The position numbers were made by a program, and so were the translations under genes. DNA of 8,078 bases from Burkholderiales bacterium (lineage in GTDB: Bacteria > Pseudomonadota > Gammaproteobacteria > Burkholderiales > SG8-39): assembly GCA_029266935.1 (NCBI GenBank), contig JAQSVY010000130.1, forward strand, positions 1-8,078, read 5' to 3'. The notes under the pieces are model-generated. The model searched no databases. It was not told the DNA's origin and saw only the letters and a list, made by a program, of their open reading frames with translations. Positions 1 through 5,571 of the stretch are shown here, piece by piece; within the stretch, counting starts at the first letter, position 1; the number at the start of each line of letters is the position of its first letter.

Positions 1-174
1 CAGCGTGTCGTAGACCATGTAGCCGTGGTTGCGCGCCATGTAGGCGGTGGTCCAGATCGGGTCGAGGATGCTCAGGTTCGAGTGCGGCACGATGCGCAGT
101 ACCTTGTCCTGGGCATGGGCGGAGGCGAAGAGCAGCAAGCCTGCGGCGAGCGCAGCGAAGACTTTGCGGTTCAT
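1..174 (-). CDS. ABC transporter substrate-binding protein, family 5 (oligopeptide/dipeptide type), N-terminal part only
   Basis: Only the first 58 codons are present; the gene runs off the left edge. The protein opens with a Sec-type signal peptide: MNRK, a hydrophobic run rich in A and L at residues 6-17, and a likely cleavage at SAHAQ|D or just before it. The mature part begins KVLRIVPHSNLSILDPIWTT and continues to GYMVYDTL, which is the usual N-terminus of solute-binding proteins of the DppA/OppA family. Such proteins capture peptides or similar solutes in the periplasm for an ABC importer. The ATG has GGAG (positions 183-186, minus strand) about 8 bases upstream. The gene follows the amidase on the same strand after a 39-base gap, so the two are probably co-transcribed. 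The true ligand cannot be read from this fragment. The family call is fairly sure from the signal peptide and the LDPIWTTAY region. Confidence 0.82.
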   Translation of the reverse strand, partial: MNRKVFAALAAGLLLFASAHAQDKVLRIVPHSNLSILDPIWTTAYMARNHGYMVYDTL

Positions 175-213
175 GGAAGGATCTCCGGGCTGGACGGCGA
201 CAGTATATCGGCC

Positions 214-1608
214 CTATGCGGGCTCGGGCCAAGGCCGCTGCTGCGGCCGAACCTCTTCCAGGAGGAGGCTCATTCTCAACACCCCTGCATCATCGAAGCG
301 CCGGCCGATGACCTGCACGCCGATCGGCAGGCCCTCCGCGCTGTAACCCCAGTTCACCGACGCCGCCGGCTGCTCCGACATGTTGTAGGGCACGGTGAAG
401 GCGATGTGGGGGAGGGCGTCGTGCGGATCGTTGTTCGGCGCGGGGAGCTCGGCCTCGTAGGCGAGGATCGGCGAAACCGGCGATAGCACGATGTCGAAGG
501 GCTGGCAGGCGGCGACGGCCGCCTCGCGCATCGCCATCACCTGCCCATAGGCCTGCATCACGTCGCGGCCGCTGAAGTCGCGCGCGCGCCAGGAGCACCA
601 CTCGGCGACGAAGGGGAGCACCTTCGCCTGACGCTCCTTCGCCAGCTGCACGAAGTCGTTGTACGAGCGCGCCTCGAAGAAGCGGCACATGCCGTCGGCC
701 ATCTCCGGCGTGAGGAAGCTCTTCAGCTCGCGCACCTCGGCGCCGGCCTTCTCGAGTGCTTTCGCCGCCGCCACGACCGCCGCCTGCACCTGCGGCTCGA
801 CCTTCAATCCGACCTGCATGTCGGTGAGCAGGCCGATTCTCAGCCCCTTGGGGTTTGCAGGCCGAATTTTCCAATCGATGTTTTGAACGGGCAATGCCAT
901 GAAATCGCGCGCATCGGGCTTCGAGAGCACCGCCATCATCAGCGCGGCGTCGGCGACGCTGCGCGTCATCGGCCCGGCGACGCGGCCCATGTAAGGCGGG
1001 TTGATCGGCACGCGGCCGAGCGAAGGCTTGAGCGCGAAGATGCCGCAGTGGGTGGCGGGCAGGCGTACCGAGCCGCCGATGTCGGTGCCGAGGTGCAGCG
1101 GCGCATAGCCCGCCGCAGCGGCGGCGCCGGCGCCGGAGCTCGAGCCCGAGGTGTTGCGCTCGAGCCGCCAGGGATTGCGCGTCACGCCGTGCAGGCTGGA
1201 AAGCCCGGAAGAGAGCATGCCGTAGTCGGGCATGGTGCTCTTGCCGAGTAGCACGCAGCCCGTCTCGCGCAGCCGCGCCGCCGGCGGCGCATCCGCGCCC
1301 TGCGGCGGCGTGTCCTCGTTGGCGCGCGTGCCGATCGGCGCTGGATCGCCGCGCGTGTAGATGTTCTCCTTGACGGTCAGCGTCACGCCGTCGAGCGGCG
1401 AGAGCGGCTCGCCGGCGCGACGGCGTGTTTCAGAAGCGCGCGCCTGCTCGAGCGCGCCTTCGCGGTGCACCCGGTACATCGCGTTTAGCCGCGGCTCCCA
1501 ACGCTCGATGCGCGCGAGCGCCGCCTCGACGGCCTGCACGGGGGAGAGCTCGCCGCGCGCGAAGGCTTGCGAGAGCTCGACTGCGCTCAGCTCATGAATC
1601 TCGGCCAC
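214..1608 (-). CDS. Amidase (amidase-signature family hydrolase)
   Basis: A 464-residue enzyme of the amidase-signature family, which hydrolyses carboxamide bonds with a Ser-cisSer-Lys triad. The triad is visible: the lysine in TVKEN (K80), the cis-serine in NTSGSSSGAG (S156 by spacing) and the nucleophile in GTDIGGSVRLPA (S180), 24 residues after the cis-serine as in characterised members. The glycine/serine-rich core is complete and the length is normal, so it should be active. There is no signal peptide, so it is cytoplasmic. The start is GTG at 1606-1608 with only a weak Shine-Dalgarno (TAGG). An AT-rich patch (TATATT, minus strand 1620-1625) lies just upstream and may be the promoter. 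The downstream substrate-binding gene suggests that it acts on an imported peptide or amide; that is inference. The family includes GatA, but no gatB or gatC is present and nothing supports a role in tRNA amidation. Confidence 0.9.
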   Translation of the reverse strand: MAEIHELSAVELSQAFARGELSPVQAVEAALARIERWEPRLNAMYRVHREGALEQARASETRRRAGEPLSPLDGVTLTVKENIYTRGDPAPIGTRANEDTPPQGADAPPAARLRETGCVLLGKSTMPDYGMLSSGLSSLHGVTRNPWRLERNTSGSSSGAGAAAAAGYAPLHLGTDIGGSVRLPATHCGIFALKPSLGRVPINPPYMGRVAGPMTRSVADAALMMAVLSKPDARDFMALPVQNIDWKIRPANPKGLRIGLLTDMQVGLKVEPQVQAAVVAAAKALEKAGAEVRELKSFLTPEMADGMCRFFEARSYNDFVQLAKERQAKVLPFVAEWCSWRARDFSGRDVMQAYGQVMAMREAAVAACQPFDIVLSPVSPILAYEAELPAPNNDPHDALPHIAFTVPYNMSEQPAASVNWGYSAEGLPIGVQVIGRRFDDAGVLRMSLLLEEVRPQQRPWPEPA

Positions 1609-1631
1609 TTGCGCCTACTAATATAACGCCG

Positions 1632-1893
1632 ATGAAGCCGCAGCACCTGCGCCTTGGCATGAATCTGTGGCCGCCGTTCCTCGGCGCCGGCATCCGCGTG
1701 CGCCATATCGCCGAGGACTGGAGCGAGGTGATCGTCGACCTGCGCCACGGCCTCATGAACCGCAACTACGTCGGCACGCACTACGGCGGCAGCCTCTTCT
1801 CCATGAGTCCGCGGTTCCGACAACGCCCTTATCGCGCGCGTGCGCAAGACCCTCTACGTCCGGCTCAAGCCGCGCTTCCGGTCTAATGGTTGA
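1632..1893 (+). pseudogene. DUF4442 (hotdog, thioesterase-like) gene with internal deletion and frameshift
   Basis: Two pieces of a DUF4442 protein are joined out of frame. From ATG 1632 the frame reads MKPQHLRLGMNLWPPF and then residues typical of the family up to NRNYVGTHYGGSLFSM (about 1803). It then becomes unrelated sequence and stops at TAA 1884-1886. Shifted by one base, 1819-1893 reads DNALIARVRKTLYVRLKP and ends with TGA at 1891-1893, which is the usual C-terminal strand of the same family. The middle of the protein, which by my memory of intact members is roughly 60-80 residues including most of the hotdog sheet, is missing. No functional thioesterase-like protein can be made from either frame. 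There is no clear Shine-Dalgarno before ATG 1632. The gene is divergent from the amidase with only 23 bases between them. I identify the family from memory of its motifs. The fault could be genuine decay or a collapsed assembly. Confidence 0.72.
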
Positions 1894-1908
1894 GCAGCTT
1901 CTCCATCG

Positions 1909-1950
1909 CGCGACCCTTCGCCGGCCACTGAACCCGGGCAACGGGTCGCG
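1909..1950. repeat. Inverted repeat (8-bp perfect stem) between the DUF4442 remnant and the DUF3606 gene
   Basis: CGCGACCC at 1909-1916 is the exact reverse complement of GGGTCGCG at 1943-1950, with 26 bases between. It lies just after the stop of the DUF4442 remnant and 11 bases before the next ATG. No T-run follows, so it is not a canonical intrinsic terminator. It could be a Rho-independent-like hairpin without a U-tract, or chance in a GC-rich gap. Confidence 0.4.
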
Positions 1951-1961
1951 GTCACACGAGC

Positions 1962-2147
1962 ATGGCACGAGCGAGCGAGGAATACGTTCCCCCGGACCCG
2001 ACGCGGGTCGAGAGCAGCGACGAGGCAATCCGCTTCTGGTCGAACACCCTCGAGGTGAAGGAAGACAAGCTGCGCAGCGCAGTGCGCAAGGCGGGACCGC
2101 TGCTCGAGGACGTGAAGCAGGAATTGGGGATCGGCGGGGTCGGCTAG
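1962..2147 (+). CDS. DUF3606 domain-containing small protein
   Basis: A 61-residue protein. The region SSDEAIRFWSNTLEVKEDKLRSAV followed by RKAGPLLEDVKQEL matches the layout of DUF3606: a helix with an aromatic pair (F/Y-W), a turn, then L-R-x-A-V-x-x-G and a final helix. The family is small, probably helical, and of unknown function. Length is normal for the family and there is no signal peptide or membrane segment. The ATG lacks a strong Shine-Dalgarno; no nearby in-frame start looks better, and the domain lies wholly downstream of this one. It precedes the rpsF promoter and is probably transcribed separately from the ribosomal operon. I do not assign a role. Confidence 0.75.
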   Translation: MARASEEYVPPDPTRVESSDEAIRFWSNTLEVKEDKLRSAVRKAGPLLEDVKQELGIGGVG

Positions 2148-2149
2148 GG

Positions 2150-2178
2150 TTCTCAGGCCCTTAATAATCCAGTACAAT
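2150..2178 (+). promoter_or_regulatory. Candidate sigma-70 promoter of the rpsF operon
   Basis: TTCTCA at 2150-2155 (4 of 6 to TTGACA) is separated by 17 bases from TACAAT at 2173-2178 (5 of 6 to TATAAT). The spacing is ideal, the stretch is AT-richer than its surroundings, and it starts just after the DUF3606 stop. It would give a 5' leader of roughly 55-60 bases before rpsF. Confidence 0.5.
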
Positions 2179-2192
2179 TCGCGCCCTTCCTT

Positions 2193-2219
2193 GCCACACC
2201 GCTGCGCATGACGGGTGGC
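2193..2219 (+). promoter_or_regulatory. Leader hairpin resembling the S6:S18 autoregulatory binding site
   Basis: In the rpsF leader, GCCAC (2193-2197) pairs with GTGGC (2215-2219), and after an unpaired A the CCG at 2199-2201 can pair with CGG at 2212-2214. The loop is 10 bases. Many bacteria carry a structured element before rpsF with a conserved CACCG-type bulge that mimics the S6:S18 site on 16S rRNA, letting the S6:S18 complex repress its own operon. The position, about 10 bases before the rpsF Shine-Dalgarno, and the ACACCG next to the bulge fit this. The pairing is read directly; the role is inference from known leaders. Confidence 0.5.
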
Positions 2220-2242
2220 TTACCCATGAGGAGATATCGAGC

Positions 2243-2671
2243 ATGCGGCATTACGAGATCGTTTTCATCGTCCATCCCGACCAGAGCGAGCAGGTGCCCG
2301 CGATGGTCGAGCGCTACAAGGGCCTCATCGCGGCGCGCAAGGGCACGGTGCACCGCCTCGAGGACTGGGGCCGCCGGCAGCTCGCCTACCCGCTCGCCAA
2401 GGTCCACAAGGCGCACTACGTGCTCATGAACATCGAGTGCGACAACGAGACGCTGGCGGAGCTCGAGCACTCGTTCAAGTTCAGCGACGCGGTGCTGCGC
2501 CACCTCACCGTGAAGATGCCCAAGGCCTGGACCCAGCCCTCCGCGATGATGAAGGAGGAGAAGTCCAGGTCGATGATGGGCGAGCGCGGCGCAGCGCCGG
2601 AGGCGAAGCCGGCCGAAGTTTCCACTGGCTCGCCGGCGGCCACCCCGGCGCCGGCGGCGCCGGCCGCCTGA
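2243..2671 (+). CDS. rpsF: 30S ribosomal protein S6
   Basis: Ribosomal protein S6 sits at the platform of the small subunit next to S18. The protein begins [18 protein letters not shown] and contains the [14 protein letters not shown] and HYVLMNIE segments typical of S6, with the conserved [14 protein letters not shown] stretch near residues 79-92. The core ends near residue 100. The rest is a low-complexity tail rich in Ala, Pro, Ser and Glu, bringing the length to 142 residues, longer than the core needs; bacterial S6 tails vary and can be modified. The ATG has GAGGAG at 2228-2233 with 9 bases of spacing. The stop codon (2669-2671) overlaps the proposed priB start by three bases. It is the first gene of the rpsF-priB-rpsR-rplI operon. 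Confidence 0.97.
   Translation: MRHYEIVFIVHPDQSEQVPAMVERYKGLIAARKGTVHRLEDWGRRQLAYPLAKVHKAHYVLMNIECDNETLAELEHSFKFSDAVLRHLTVKMPKAWTQPSAMMKEEKSRSMMGERGAAPEAKPAEVSTGSPAATPAPAAPAA
2635..2668 (+). promoter_or_regulatory. Strong GC hairpin ending at the priB start codon
   Basis: GGCGGCC (2635-2641) pairs with GGCCGCC (2662-2668), and inside it GGCGCC (2647-2652) pairs with GGCGCC (2656-2661) around a 3-base loop, leaving ACCCC bulged on the left. The stem ends at the first base of the CTG codon. It lies in the repetitive Ala/Pro tail of rpsF, so part of it may simply reflect codon repetition. In mRNA it would hide the initiation region unless a ribosome translating rpsF opened it. Confidence 0.5.
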
Positions 2672-2967
2672 ATCGGCTCGAGATCACCGGTAAAGTCGTG
2701 GAGCTCGGAGGGCTGCGCTATACGCCGGCGGGGATGCCCGCGGTGGAGTTCCGCATCGCCCACGAGTCGGAGCAGGACGAGGCCGGCGGCAGGCGCAAGG
2801 TACTGGCGGAGCTTGGCGCCGTAGCCTTCGACTCGCAGGCAAGGCTGATGGCGGGAGCGAAGCTCGGCGTGCAGGCGAAGTTCCAGGGGTTCCTCGCCGC
2901 CAAGAGCAAGCGCTCGCAAAGACTGGTGCTGCACGTAACGAACATCGAATTCATCGAAGGAGCTTGA
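2668..2967 (+). CDS. priB: Primosomal replication protein N (PriB), apparent CTG start
   Basis: PriB is an OB-fold protein related to SSB that helps PriA reload DnaB at stalled forks. The protein reads (M)[11 protein letters not shown], then [16 protein letters not shown] (residues 17-32), and ends [12 protein letters not shown], all standard for betaproteobacterial PriB; length is 99 residues. The first beta strand begins at NRLEITG, and the codon before it is CTG (2668-2670), which overlaps the rpsF stop as CTGA in the manner of the common ATGA or GTGA junction. No ATG, GTG or TTG lies in frame shortly upstream. The next in-frame options, GTG 2698 and ATG further on, would remove the first strand. 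No Shine-Dalgarno is visible, so translation probably depends on coupling to rpsF. The 3' end touches rpsR with one base between stop and ATG. The gene is sure, the start less so. Confidence 0.9.
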   Translation: MNRLEITGKVVELGGLRYTPAGMPAVEFRIAHESEQDEAGGRRKVLAELGAVAFDSQARLMAGAKLGVQAKFQGFLAAKSKRSQRLVLHVTNIEFIEGA

Positions 2968-2968
2968 G

Positions 2969-3262
2969 ATGCCCCCGCGTCGTAACTTGAAAGGAAAGGG
3001 CAAAGGGAAGTTCGGCAAGGACAAGAAGGACAAGGGCCAGCGGGCACTGTTCCGCCGCCGCAAGTTCTGCCGCTTCACCGCCGAGAAGGCAGAGTGGATC
3101 GACTACAAGGACATCGAGGTCCTCAAGGACTTCGTCAACGAGACCGGCAAGATCATCCCGGCGCGGATCACCGGGACCGCGGCCGGCTACCAGCGGCAGC
3201 TCTCCGAGGCGATCAAGCGCGCGCGCTTCCTCGCCCTGCTGCCCTACACCGACCTGCATTGA
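2969..3262 (+). CDS. rpsR: 30S ribosomal protein S18
   Basis: S18 binds beside S6 on the platform of the 30S subunit. The core is clear: RRRKFCRFT (residues 29-37), [12 protein letters not shown] (44-55) and PARITGT, followed by the helix [19 protein letters not shown]. At 97 residues it is longer than the E. coli protein because of a Lys/Gly-rich N-terminal arm (residues 8-23: repeated GK and KD), which is common in betaproteobacteria. AAGGAG at 2957-2962, within the end of priB, is a good Shine-Dalgarno 6 bases before the ATG. Together with S6 it probably feeds back on the operon through the leader hairpin. Confidence 0.97.
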   Translation: MPPRRNLKGKGKGKFGKDKKDKGQRALFRRRKFCRFTAEKAEWIDYKDIEVLKDFVNETGKIIPARITGTAAGYQRQLSEAIKRARFLALLPYTDLH

Positions 3263-3279
3263 GCGAGGGGAACTGAGCC

Positions 3280-3729
3280 ATGCAAGTCATCCTCCTGGAG
3301 AAGGTCGCCAACCTCGGCGAGCTGGGCGCGGTGGTGAAGGTCAAGGACGGCTTCGCGCGCAACTTCCTCATCCCGCAGGGCAAGGCGAAGCGCGCCACGC
3401 CCGAGAACCTCAAGGCGTTCGAGGCGCGCCGCGCGGAGCTCGAGAAGGTGCAGAACGAAGCGCTCACCAAGGCGAAGGAGCGCGGTGCGAAGCTCGAGGG
3501 CTTGACGGTGAAGATCACGCAGAAGGCAGGCGTGGACGGGCGCCTCTTCGGCTCGGTCACCAACTACGACATCGTCGAGGCGCTCGGGAAGCTCGGCCAC
3601 GAGGTCGAGCGCTCGCAGGTGCGCATGCCGCAGGGCCCGCTCAAGCAGGTCGGGGACTATCCGCTCAGTATCGCGTTGCACACCGACGTCACGGCGACCA
3701 TCACGGTCTCGGTGCTGGGCGAGCCCTAG
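3280..3729 (+). CDS. rplI: 50S ribosomal protein L9
   Basis: L9 is an elongated protein of the large subunit, with an N-terminal rRNA-binding domain, a long connecting helix and a C-terminal domain; it supports reading-frame fidelity. The start [29 protein letters not shown] is the L9 signature, the central helix rich in K, E and A spans roughly residues 40-75, and the C-terminal domain includes [17 protein letters not shown]. Length is 149 residues, the same as E. coli L9. GAGGGGA lies about 8 bases before the ATG. It is the last gene of the ribosomal operon, 17 bases after rpsR and followed by a candidate terminator. Confidence 0.98.
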   Translation: MQVILLEKVANLGELGAVVKVKDGFARNFLIPQGKAKRATPENLKAFEARRAELEKVQNEALTKAKERGAKLEGLTVKITQKAGVDGRLFGSVTNYDIVEALGKLGHEVERSQVRMPQGPLKQVGDYPLSIALHTDVTATITVSVLGEP

Positions 3730-3733
3730 GGCG

Positions 3734-3771
3734 AAAAGGGGCGGAAAGGGCTGCCCGGGCCATCCCTTTTT
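3734..3771 (+). terminator. Candidate intrinsic terminator after rplI
   Basis: AAAAGGG (3734-3740), or alternatively AAAGGG (3745-3750), can pair with CCCTTT(T) at 3764-3770, with GCCCGGGC inside. The 3' arm runs into five Ts (3767-3771). It sits five bases after the rplI stop. The U-tract is short and the loop is large, so efficiency may be partial, letting some transcripts continue to dnaB. Confidence 0.5.
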
Positions 3772-3781
3772 GCGCGGTGTA

Positions 3782-3801
3782 GACTGTATATATGGACAGT
3801 A
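3782..3801. promoter_or_regulatory. Candidate LexA (SOS) box
   Basis: The 20-base site has the form ACTGT-ATATATGG-ACAGT, i.e. CTGT-N8-ACAG with an AT-rich centre. It matches 17 of 20 positions of the E. coli consensus (differences at positions 1, 13 and 14). Betaproteobacterial LexA recognises the same CTGT-N8-ACAG pattern. It is in non-coding DNA 52 bases after rplI and about 350 bases before dnaB. The centre, TATATAT, could also serve as a -10 element, as in many SOS promoters, although I see no convincing -35 partner. Confidence 0.6.
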
Positions 3802-3831
3802 CCGCGGTGTTCCTTTCGTGTTCTCCCCAGC

Positions 3832-3862
3832 TTATCGACCGGTTGGTCACAGGTTGTCCACA
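3832..3862 (+). promoter_or_regulatory. DnaA-box-like triplet A, exact 11-bp period
   Basis: Three 9-mers follow each other with 2-base gaps: TTATCGACC (3832-3840), TTGGTCACA (3843-3851) and TTGTCCACA (3854-3862). Against TTATCCACA they have 2, 3 and 1 mismatches. The 11-bp repeat unit is the spacing seen between low-affinity DnaA sites in the E. coli origin, where it supports DnaA-ATP filament growth. Individual matches are weak; the regular spacing is the support. Confidence 0.5.
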
Positions 3863-3945
3863 GCCTGTTTCGGTCCTTTCTTCCACTTGGTGCAGGCGAG
3901 CTTGAGCGCGTCAGCGAGCTACCGTGTCAAGCAGAATTTTTTATC

Positions 3946-3976
3946 TCATCCACAAACTGTCTACAAATTATCCACC
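3946..3976 (+). promoter_or_regulatory. DnaA-box-like triplet B, exact 11-bp period, next to an AT-rich tract
   Basis: A second triplet on the same strand: TCATCCACA (3946-3954), CTGTCTACA (3957-3965) and TTATCCACC (3968-3976), with 1, 3 and 1 mismatches to TTATCCACA. It starts just after the AT-rich tract AATTTTTTAT (3935-3944), the most AT-rich point of this gap and a possible easily melted segment. Period and orientation are the same as in triplet A, 114 bases upstream. Confidence 0.55.
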
Positions 3977-4012
3977 GGCGAATGTTCAAAGCACATGACG
4001 CCTGTTCCTTGT

Positions 4013-4100
4013 TTATCCGTAAGAAAGGTGCGCCCGCGCCGTGATGGTGTGGATAAGAAGCGACTTTTCGTTTCCGTGCCGCAGATTTCGCTTATCGACC
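4013..4100. promoter_or_regulatory. Further DnaA-box-like sites, one a perfect box
   Basis: TGTGGATAA at 4048-4056 is the exact reverse complement of the DnaA consensus TTATCCACA. Two weaker plus-strand sites flank it: TTATCCGTA (4013-4021) and TTATCGACC (4092-4100). The last, with its preceding C, repeats exactly the 10-mer at 3831-3840. All lie within 140 bases of the dnaB ATG, a position suited to DnaA control of dnaB transcription. Confidence 0.6.
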
Positions 4101-4150
4101 CTCGAGCGTTAAACGAATCCGTATGATGCGCGGCTAGGGGAAGGGGAAGA

Positions 4151-5560
4151 ATGGCGTTGGCGCAACAGGCAGTTCAGCGAGGCGAGTCTTCGGATTCGCA
4201 ATTCCTGTCCCTCAAGGTTCCGCCGCACTCGGTGGAGGCCGAGCAGTCGCTGCTCGGCGCGCTGCTGCTGGACAACCAGGCTTTCGACCGCGTCGCCGAC
4301 CTGGTGGCGGGCGAGGACTTCTACCGCGACGACCACCGTCGCATCTGGCGACACATCGCCAAGCTCATCGAGGCCGGCCGGCCGGCCGATGTGGTCACGG
4401 TCGCCGAATCCATCGAGGCGAGCGAGGACAAGGACAGGGCGGGCGGCCCGGCCTACCTCGCGGCGCTTGCGCAGAACACCCCGAGCGCGCTCAACATCCG
4501 GCGCTATGCGGAGCTGGTGCGCGAGCGCGCGGTGCAGCGGCGCCTCGCGCACGTGGCCACCGAGATCGCCGAGGCGGCGCTCTCCCCGGCCGGCAAGGAC
4601 GTGAACCAGCTGCTCGACGAGGCCGAGTCGAAGATCTTCCAGATCGCCGAGTCCGGCGCGCGCAAGGACCAGGGGCTGCTCGGCATCGCACCGATCCTCG
4701 CGCGTGTGTACGAGCGCATCGACCACCTCTACCATCAGGACAATCCGTCGGACGTCACCGGCGTGCCGACCGGCTTTACCGAGCTCGACCAGAAGACCGC
4801 GGGACTGCAGCCCGGCGACCTGATCATCGTCGCGGGGCGCCCCTCGATGGGAAAGACCGCCTTTGCGCTCAACATCGCCGAGCACGTGGCGTTGCACCCG
4901 AGCGTGCGCTTGCCGGTGGCGATCTTCAGCATGGAGATGAGCTCGAGCCAGCTGGCGATGCGGATGCTCTCCTCGATCGCCAAGGTCGACCAGCACAAGC
5001 TGCGCACCGGGCGCCTGAACGACGAGGAGTGGTCGCACCTCACCGACGCGATGGGCAGGCTCCACGAGGCCAGCATCCACGTCGACGAGACCGCGGCGCT
5101 GAACGCGCTCGAGGTGCGCGCGCGTGCGAGGCGCCTGAAGCGCGAGTACAGCAAGCTCGGCCTGGTGATCGTCGACTACCTGCAGCTCATGTCCGCCTCG
5201 GGCCAGGGCGAGAACCGCGCCACCGAGATCTCCGAGATCTCGCGCTCGCTCAAGGCGCTCTCCAAGGAGCTTGAGGTGCCGGTGATTGCGCTCTCGCAGC
5301 TCTCGCGCGCGGTCGAGCAGCGAAACGACCGCCGGCCGATGATGTCGGACCTGCGCGAGTCGGGCGCCATCGAGCAGGACGCCGACGTGATCCTCTTCAT
5401 CTACCGCGACGAGGTGTACTCGCCCGAGAAAGAGGAGGCGAAGGGCCGGGCCGAGATCATCATCGGCAAGCAGCGCAACGGCCCGATCGGCCGCATCGAC
5501 CTCACCTTCCTCGGCCGCTTTACCCGCTTCGCCAATTTCCAGGACCCGAACGCCTTCTGA
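4151..5560 (+). CDS. dnaB: Replicative DNA helicase DnaB
   Basis: DnaB is the hexameric 5'-3' helicase at the replication fork. The 469-residue protein has the N-terminal helical domain (KVPPHSVEAEQSLLGALLLD, residues 22-41) and the RecA-like C-terminal domain. Walker A is GRPSMGKTAFALN (229-241), Walker B is LGLVIVDYLQLM (336-347), the sensor-like region is SQLSRAVEQR (382-391) with SDLRESGAIEQDADV after it, and GKQRNGP (439-445) holds the arginine finger region. Length is normal and there is no intein at the Walker motifs, a frequent site. The ATG follows a long purine run (GGGGAAGGGGAAG) serving as Shine-Dalgarno. It sits downstream of the ribosomal operon but has its own 421-base control region with DnaA and LexA candidate sites. 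Its stop, TGAGGAG, also forms the Shine-Dalgarno of the next, broken gene. Confidence 0.98.
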   Translation: MALAQQAVQRGESSDSQFLSLKVPPHSVEAEQSLLGALLLDNQAFDRVADLVAGEDFYRDDHRRIWRHIAKLIEAGRPADVVTVAESIEASEDKDRAGGPAYLAALAQNTPSALNIRRYAELVRERAVQRRLAHVATEIAEAALSPAGKDVNQLLDEAESKIFQIAESGARKDQGLLGIAPILARVYERIDHLYHQDNPSDVTGVPTGFTELDQKTAGLQPGDLIIVAGRPSMGKTAFALNIAEHVALHPSVRLPVAIFSMEMSSSQLAMRMLSSIAKVDQHKLRTGRLNDEEWSHLTDAMGRLHEASIHVDETAALNALEVRARARRLKREYSKLGLVIVDYLQLMSASGQGENRATEISEISRSLKALSKELEVPVIALSQLSRAVEQRNDRRPMMSDLRESGAIEQDADVILFIYRDEVYSPEKEEAKGRAEIIIGKQRNGPIGRIDLTFLGRFTRFANFQDPNAF

Positions 5561-5571
5561 GGAGTCGTTCC

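Larger units (their letters stand above)
3730..4150. other. 421-base gap before dnaB: LexA box plus DnaA-box cluster, no gene seen
   Basis: This stretch between rplI and dnaB has a visibly lower G/C content than its surroundings and no convincing gene. Open frames across it lack a ribosome binding site and a recognisable product. It contains, in order, the rplI terminator, the LexA box, two triplets of DnaA-like sites, three further sites, and a purine-rich Shine-Dalgarno before dnaB. TATGAT at 4122-4127 resembles a -10 element, but I find no matching -35. The usual neighbours of the main origin (dnaA, dnaN, gyrB, rpmH) are absent from this window. Confidence 0.6.

Noticed and set aside
2141..2165. 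AGGG...CCCT as a terminator of the DUF3606 gene
   Set aside because: The stem is only four bases, no T-run follows, and the segment overlaps the better-supported rpsF promoter.
3792..3905. A 37-codon frame starting at the ATG inside the LexA box (MDSTAVFLSC...)
   Set aside because: It has no Shine-Dalgarno, its start lies within a candidate operator, and it reads through the DnaA-like repeats. A peptide cannot be supported.
3832..3976. 11-bp spaced repeats considered as a CRISPR array or plasmid-type iterons
   Set aside because: The units are too short and too divergent for CRISPR and have no spacers. Plasmid iterons would need a rep gene, and the context is core chromosomal. DnaA-box spacing explains them better.
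3770..4126. A 118-codon frame spanning the gap before dnaB
   Set aside because: There is no ribosome binding site or recognisable domain, and the sequence is better explained by regulatory repeats. The open frame is probably chance.
4122..4127. TATGAT as the dnaB -10 element
   Set aside because: No acceptable -35 lies 16-18 bases upstream and there is no extended -10 TG. It is too weak to call a promoter.
4109..5080. A 323-codon open frame on the minus strand, antisense to dnaB
   Set aside because: Long antisense frames are expected in GC-rich genes. The translation is rich in R, H, V and L with no recognisable domain, and the plus-strand frame is clearly DnaB.
4151..5560. Intein in dnaB
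   Set aside because: dnaB is a frequent intein host, but the Walker A and following motifs are contiguous and the 469-residue length is normal.
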